DNA of 64,000 nt from Sandaracinus sp. (GTDB taxonomy: Bacteria; Myxococcota_A; Polyangia; Polyangiales; Houyiibacteriaceae). Below the pieces are notes generated by a model. It saw only the letters and a list, made by a program, of their open reading frames with translations. It was not told the DNA's origin and did not search any database. Positions within the stretch are counted from its first letter, which is position 1; each line of letters starts with the position of its first letter. Made by a program: the position numbers and the translations under genes. Below are positions 61,072-64,000 of this stretch, in pieces. The stretch covers positions 4,365 through 68,364 of the forward strand of contig JACKEH010000017.1 of the NCBI GenBank assembly GCA_020633125.1, in the 5' to 3' direction.

Positions 61072-61938
61072 TCAACCCTCGCCGACGTGCTCGTAGACGT
61101 GATCGAGAAACGCGCGCACCCGCGAGCTCGTCGCGAGCTCCGGCAAGGTGAGCGCCCACAAGTCGCGTGTGATCGGCGGGAGGTCGGGCGCGATGGGCAC
61201 GAAGATCGGGTCGCGTTCCGCCTCGAGCGTCGGGAGCATGTGCGCGCCGACTCCGTCACGCAGCGCCGCACGCATCACCGCGTACGCGTCGTGACGCAAG
61301 ACCACCCGCGCACCTGGCGCGTGATGCGCGAGCCACGCGTCCATCCAGGAGTTGCCGAGACGGTCGTCGTCGCCGATCCACGGGAACGCCGCGAGGGAGG
61401 CGCCTTCGCCGATCCGGTCGACGAGCTTGCGGCTCGCGTACACCCCGAACTCGAGCTTGCGCAGACGTCGCCCCACGAGGTCGTTCGGTGGCTTGTCGTT
61501 GAGGCGCAAGACCACGTCCGCCTCACGGCGACGCAGCGAGACCTGATCCGTGCTCGCGCTGACCATCAGGGTCACGTGGGGGTAGCGCTCGACGAAGCTC
61601 GCAAACGCACGCGGAAAGAGCTCGTAGACGAAGTCGAGGGTGGAGACACGCAACGCCCCACGAAGCTCGGCGTCGCGGCCTCGGACCCGCGCCTCGGCCG
61701 CGAGCACTTCGTCTTCCATGCGTGCCGCGACCGCGACGAGCTCTTCGCCCGCCGGAGTCGGCACGAGCCCCTCCGGCGTGCGGTCGAAGAGCCGCACGCC
61801 CAGCGCGTCTTCCATCGCCGCGAGCCGACGACTCACCGTGGTCCGCACCACCCCGAGCGAATCCGCCGCAGCGCTGCTCGAACGCGTGCGCGCGAGCGCG
61901 AGGACGTGCCGATAATCCTCCCAGTCCACGGCGTGCAT
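61072..61938 (-). CDS. LysR family transcriptional regulator
   Basis: A 288-residue regulator. The N-terminal winged helix is WEDYRHVLALARTRSSSAAA with GVVRTTVSRRLAAMEDALG and VRLFDRTPEGLVPTPAG. The effector domain follows from about residue 90, with VYELFPRAFASFVERYPHVTL. It is divergent from the MDR dehydrogenase gene at 62026 across 87 bases, the classical LysR layout, so that gene is its likely target. A dyad between them is a candidate binding site. Confidence 0.92.
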   Translation of the reverse strand: MHAVDWEDYRHVLALARTRSSSAAADSLGVVRTTVSRRLAAMEDALGVRLFDRTPEGLVPTPAGEELVAVAARMEDEVLAAEARVRGRDAELRGALRVSTLDFVYELFPRAFASFVERYPHVTLMVSASTDQVSLRRREADVVLRLNDKPPNDLVGRRLRKLEFGVYASRKLVDRIGEGASLAAFPWIGDDDRLGNSWMDAWLAHHAPGARVVLRHDAYAVMRAALRDGVGAHMLPTLEAERDPIFVPIAPDLPPITRDLWALTLPELATSSRVRAFLDHVYEHVGEG

Positions 61939-61955
61939 CGATGCACGCGCCGCGT

Positions 61956-61974
61956 GCGAAATCAAACGTTTCGC
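61956..61974. promoter_or_regulatory. Candidate LysR operator
   Basis: GCGAAA at 61956-61961 and TTTCGC at 61969-61974 form a perfect six-base inverted repeat with a seven-base spacer. It is AT-rich at its centre and lies 18 bases upstream of the LysR start. LysR proteins often bind T-N11-A dyads between divergent genes; this one contains such a spacing (T-N11-A can be read across it). Confidence 0.45.
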
Positions 61975-62025
61975 GAGCGCGAAGGCGCCACCAAGGTTCG
62001 AGCCGTTCCAACCGAGGAGTTGCCA

Positions 62026-63009
62026 GTGCGCGCGATCGTTCACTCTCGCTACGGGTCCCCCGACGTGCTCGAGACCCGCGAGCTGCCGACCCCCGAGCCT
62101 CGCGCGGGCGAGGTGCTCGTGCGGGTGCGCGCGGCGTCGATCAACGCCGCCGACTACCGCTTGATGCGCGCCGACCCGTGGCTCGTACGACTCGAGAACG
62201 GCCTCTTCGCGCCGAAGAAGTGGCCCGTGCTCGGAAGTGATTTCGCAGGCGAGGTCGCGGCGGTCGGTGACTGCGTGGCGGACTTCCAAGTGGGAGACCG
62301 TGTGTTCGGCGACGCGTTTCGCGACGGCCGCGGCACCTTCGCGGAGCACGTGCGGGTCGGGGTGGGCTCGCTGGCGCGCATGCCGGAGGGCCTCTCGTTC
62401 GACGAAGCCGCCGCCCTCCCCTTGGCGGGAACGACGGCGCTGCAAGCGCTCCGAGACGGTAGTGCGGTGCGTCCCGGCGAGCGTGTGTTGATTCACGGCG
62501 CCGGTGGGGGCGTGGGGGGATTCGCGGTGCAGCTCGCGAAGGCGTACGGCGCGCACGTGACGGCCGTCTGCAGCGCGAAGAGCGCGAGCCGCTTGGTGGG
62601 GGCCGACGTGATTCTCGACTACGCCCGCGAAGACTTCGCGACCGACCCCGAGGGTTTCGACGTGATCGTCGTGGTCAACGGCCGCCGCTCGCCGAGCACG
62701 TACAAACGCGCGTTGCGCGCCGGTGGGCGCCTCGTGGTGGTCGGCGGGACGAACCGGCAGATCTTCGAAGGCCTCCTGCTCGCACCGCTGGTCTTCCTCT
62801 TCAGCGGCAAACGCGCGCGCACGCTTCACCTCGACTCCGCGCGTCAGGCGGCGGACCTGCGTGAGCTCGCGGAGCACGTGCGCACGGGGGCGCTTCGGGT
62901 CTGCCTCGACCGGCGCTTTCGTTTCGAAGACACGATCGAAGCGATGCGCTACGTCGAGCGCGGGCACTTGAGCGGGAAGGTCGTGCTTCAGCTGGGGTCG
63001 GCGGCGTGA
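62026..63009 (+). CDS. NAD(P)-dependent alcohol dehydrogenase, MDR superfamily
   Basis: A 327-residue medium-chain dehydrogenase/reductase. The N-terminal catalytic domain has VRVRAASINAADYRLMRADP and GSDFAGEVAAVGDCV. The cofactor-binding Rossmann motif is HGAGGGVGGFAVQLAKAYGA. The zinc-binding residues of true alcohol dehydrogenases are missing, so it is closest to quinone oxidoreductase-like or zinc-independent MDR enzymes. The GTG at 62026 has GAGGAG upstream. It overlaps the sigma factor gene by four bases, so the two are coupled. Confidence 0.88.
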   Translation: MRAIVHSRYGSPDVLETRELPTPEPRAGEVLVRVRAASINAADYRLMRADPWLVRLENGLFAPKKWPVLGSDFAGEVAAVGDCVADFQVGDRVFGDAFRDGRGTFAEHVRVGVGSLARMPEGLSFDEAAALPLAGTTALQALRDGSAVRPGERVLIHGAGGGVGGFAVQLAKAYGAHVTAVCSAKSASRLVGADVILDYAREDFATDPEGFDVIVVVNGRRSPSTYKRALRAGGRLVVVGGTNRQIFEGLLLAPLVFLFSGKRARTLHLDSARQAADLRELAEHVRTGALRVCLDRRFRFEDTIEAMRYVERGHLSGKVVLQLGSAA

Positions 63010-63524
63010 ACCGGGGCGACGCCCGCGCTTGCGCGGAGAACCGCGGCGTGAACCGACTCGAAGCCGCCGACGTGGACGCGCTGCACGAACGACTGCTCGC
63101 GTTCGCGAGGCGTCGTGTGCCCTCGCGAGAGGTCGCCGAAGACCTCGTGCAAGAGACCTGGTGCGCGGCGTGGGCGGGACGCGAGAGCTTCGAGGGTCGT
63201 GCGAGCTTGGAGACCTGGCTCTGTGGGATCTTGCGACGGAAGATCGCCGACCACTTTCGCGCGCGACGCGTTCAGGTCGAGCTCCAAGAGCGCGAGGCGG
63301 CGCTTCCGGAGCTCGACCGTGCGCTCGACGCCCGCCGAACGCTCGCCCGGCTCGCCGCGGCGCTCGATCGACTCTCCGCGCGCGATCGAACGCTGCTCCT
63401 CGCGGATGCCACCGACGTGACCCGCGCCGACCTCGCGGCGCGTTTCGGGATGAGCGACGAGACCTTGCGCGTCGCGGTGTTTCGATCGCGGGCGAAGGCA
63501 CGTGAGCTCGTGCGCGCGGCGTGA
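63006..63524 (+). CDS. ECF (sigma-70 family) sigma factor
   Basis: A 172-residue sigma factor. Region 2 is FARRRVPSREVAEDLVQETW and ASLETWLCGILRRKIADHFR. Region 4 contains LARLAAALDRLSARDRTLLL and DLAARFGMSDETLRVAVFRS, the DNA-binding helix-turn-helix. Length and layout fit the ECF group. It begins at a GTGA overlap with the dehydrogenase; a GTG at 63048 is the alternative start. No anti-sigma factor follows, so control must come from elsewhere, and the coupled gene may be its sensor partner or merely an operon neighbour. Confidence 0.85.
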   Translation: MNRGDARACAENRGVNRLEAADVDALHERLLAFARRRVPSREVAEDLVQETWCAAWAGRESFEGRASLETWLCGILRRKIADHFRARRVQVELQEREAALPELDRALDARRTLARLAAALDRLSARDRTLLLADATDVTRADLAARFGMSDETLRVAVFRSRAKARELVRAA

Positions 63525-63534
63525 GGTGTCGGAG

Positions 63535-64000
63535 TCAGACGCTCTCGCCCAGACGGTCGGCGGTGTCGCTCACGATCGTCGGCAATCGTGCGACGAGCTC
63601 CTGGGGAAGCACGCTCTCCCCGCGAAGCGCACCCAAACACTGGGCCGCCATCGACGCGATCGAGTCGCAATCGCCGCCAGCTTCCACGAGCTGCCGCACC
63701 ATCGACGAGAAATCACCGGACGCTGCTGCCCACGCGTACGCGTGAATCGCGAGCGGCACCGCGTCGACCACGTAGCCGGTGGCACCGTGCTCGCGGGCCA
63801 GCTCGCCGATCGAGGCCGTCGAGCCACGAACGAGCGAGAGACGATCGCGCACTCGGGTGTCCGGGAGTGCGTCGAGGAGCGACGCGAAGAGCGCGTCTCG
63901 ACCGCGCCATTCGTGGTCGAGCGCGTCGCGGATCACGAGCGCGATCGCGAGCGCACCGACGTAGGCCTCGTCGCTGTGGTGCGTGATGCGTGCGACGTCA
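63535..64000 (-). CDS. ADP-ribosylglycohydrolase family protein, 3' part only
   Basis: The last 154 codons of a gene whose start lies beyond the right edge of the window. The chain opens with VARITHHSDEAYVGALAIA, the loop with histidines and aspartate seen in the DraG family. Later it has AGGDCDSIASMAAQCLGALRG, which supplies the second metal-binding G-G-D-x-D-S. Both are hallmarks of the magnesium-dependent ADP-ribosylglycohydrolase fold, which removes ADP-ribose from arginine or from small molecules. The C-terminal stop is 10 bases from the sigma factor's stop (convergent). Confidence 0.85.
   Translation of the reverse strand, partial: DVARITHHSDEAYVGALAIALVIRDALDHEWRGRDALFASLLDALPDTRVRDRLSLVRGSTASIGELAREHGATGYVVDAVPLAIHAYAWAAASGDFSSMVRQLVEAGGDCDSIASMAAQCLGALRGESVLPQELVARLPTIVSDTADRLGESV

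Noticed and set aside
1..64000. Horizontal transfer island, prophage or integrated plasmid
   Set aside because: No integrase, transposase, phage gene or tRNA attachment site was seen, and codon use looks even throughout.

Overview
The window reads as chromosomal DNA of a GC-rich, Gram-negative delta-proteobacterium-like organism, most likely a myxobacterium (Myxococcota, perhaps the Polyangiales or Sandaracinus side). This is inferred from the sequence, not from a search. The base composition is very GC-rich by eye, with strong GC preference at third codon positions. There are Pkn-type Ser/Thr kinases, one of them a giant kinase-TPR fusion. Many lipoproteins carry a D-A-G/D-G-G rich linker just after the lipobox. 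Two proteins have AgmX/PglI-like C-terminal domains, one protease ends in a MYXO-CTERM-like tail, and GTG starts and ATGA/GTGA overlaps are common.

Layout. 1-9.3 kb: a GT-C-like membrane protein with its small partner, an M17 aminopeptidase, unknown secreted and membrane proteins, and an L,D-transpeptidase. 9.3-10.5 kb: a Cys/Met-metabolism PLP enzyme. 10.6-17.8 kb: a tightly packed ectoine/hydroxyectoine operon in the order ask-ectA-ectB-ectC-ectD, then a sodium:solute symporter, a MarC-family protein and a MarR (EctR-like) regulator. The pathway runs from aspartate to aspartyl phosphate (Ask); after diaminobutyrate is formed by EctB it is acetylated by EctA, cyclised by EctC and hydroxylated by EctD. 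17.9-33 kb, minus strand: a TPR/kinase/lipoprotein operon, a YncE-phosphoesterase lipoprotein, sixA (plus strand), a second TPR+lipoprotein pair and the 1768-residue kinase-TPR protein. 33-37.5 kb: an HDOD protein, a TetR regulator, a GAF-class III cyclase and a PiT-like permease. 37.7-48 kb: a third TPR+lipoprotein pair with disintegrin-like cysteine repeats, an AgmX protein, a second TetR, a trypsin-like protease fused to a lipoprotein, a pirin, a PilZ protein and a zinc-ribbon/TM/AgmX protein. 48-57.9 kb: a RibD-like protein without zinc ligands, an EEP nuclease/phosphatase, several lipoproteins, a Mur ligase lacking its first domain, an orphan ExbD and a 99-bp tandem repeat. 57.9-64 kb: a DUF4132 protein, a divergent LysR/MDR pair, an ECF sigma factor and the 3' part of an ADP-ribosylglycohydrolase cut by the window edge.

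The most unusual signals are three. First, an interspersed multi-hairpin element (five good copies, one remnant) always sits on a minus-strand gene, its first three bases supply that gene's TGA stop, and its stems show compensatory base changes. Second, two modular lipoproteins share a cysteine-containing N-terminal region but have different C-terminal domains, each translationally coupled to a TPR/TM partner. Third, a protease with a sorting tail runs straight into a second lipoprotein signal peptide at a TGATG junction, which suggests loss of a stop by frameshift.

No rRNA, tRNA, insertion sequence, phage gene or CRISPR array was recognised.
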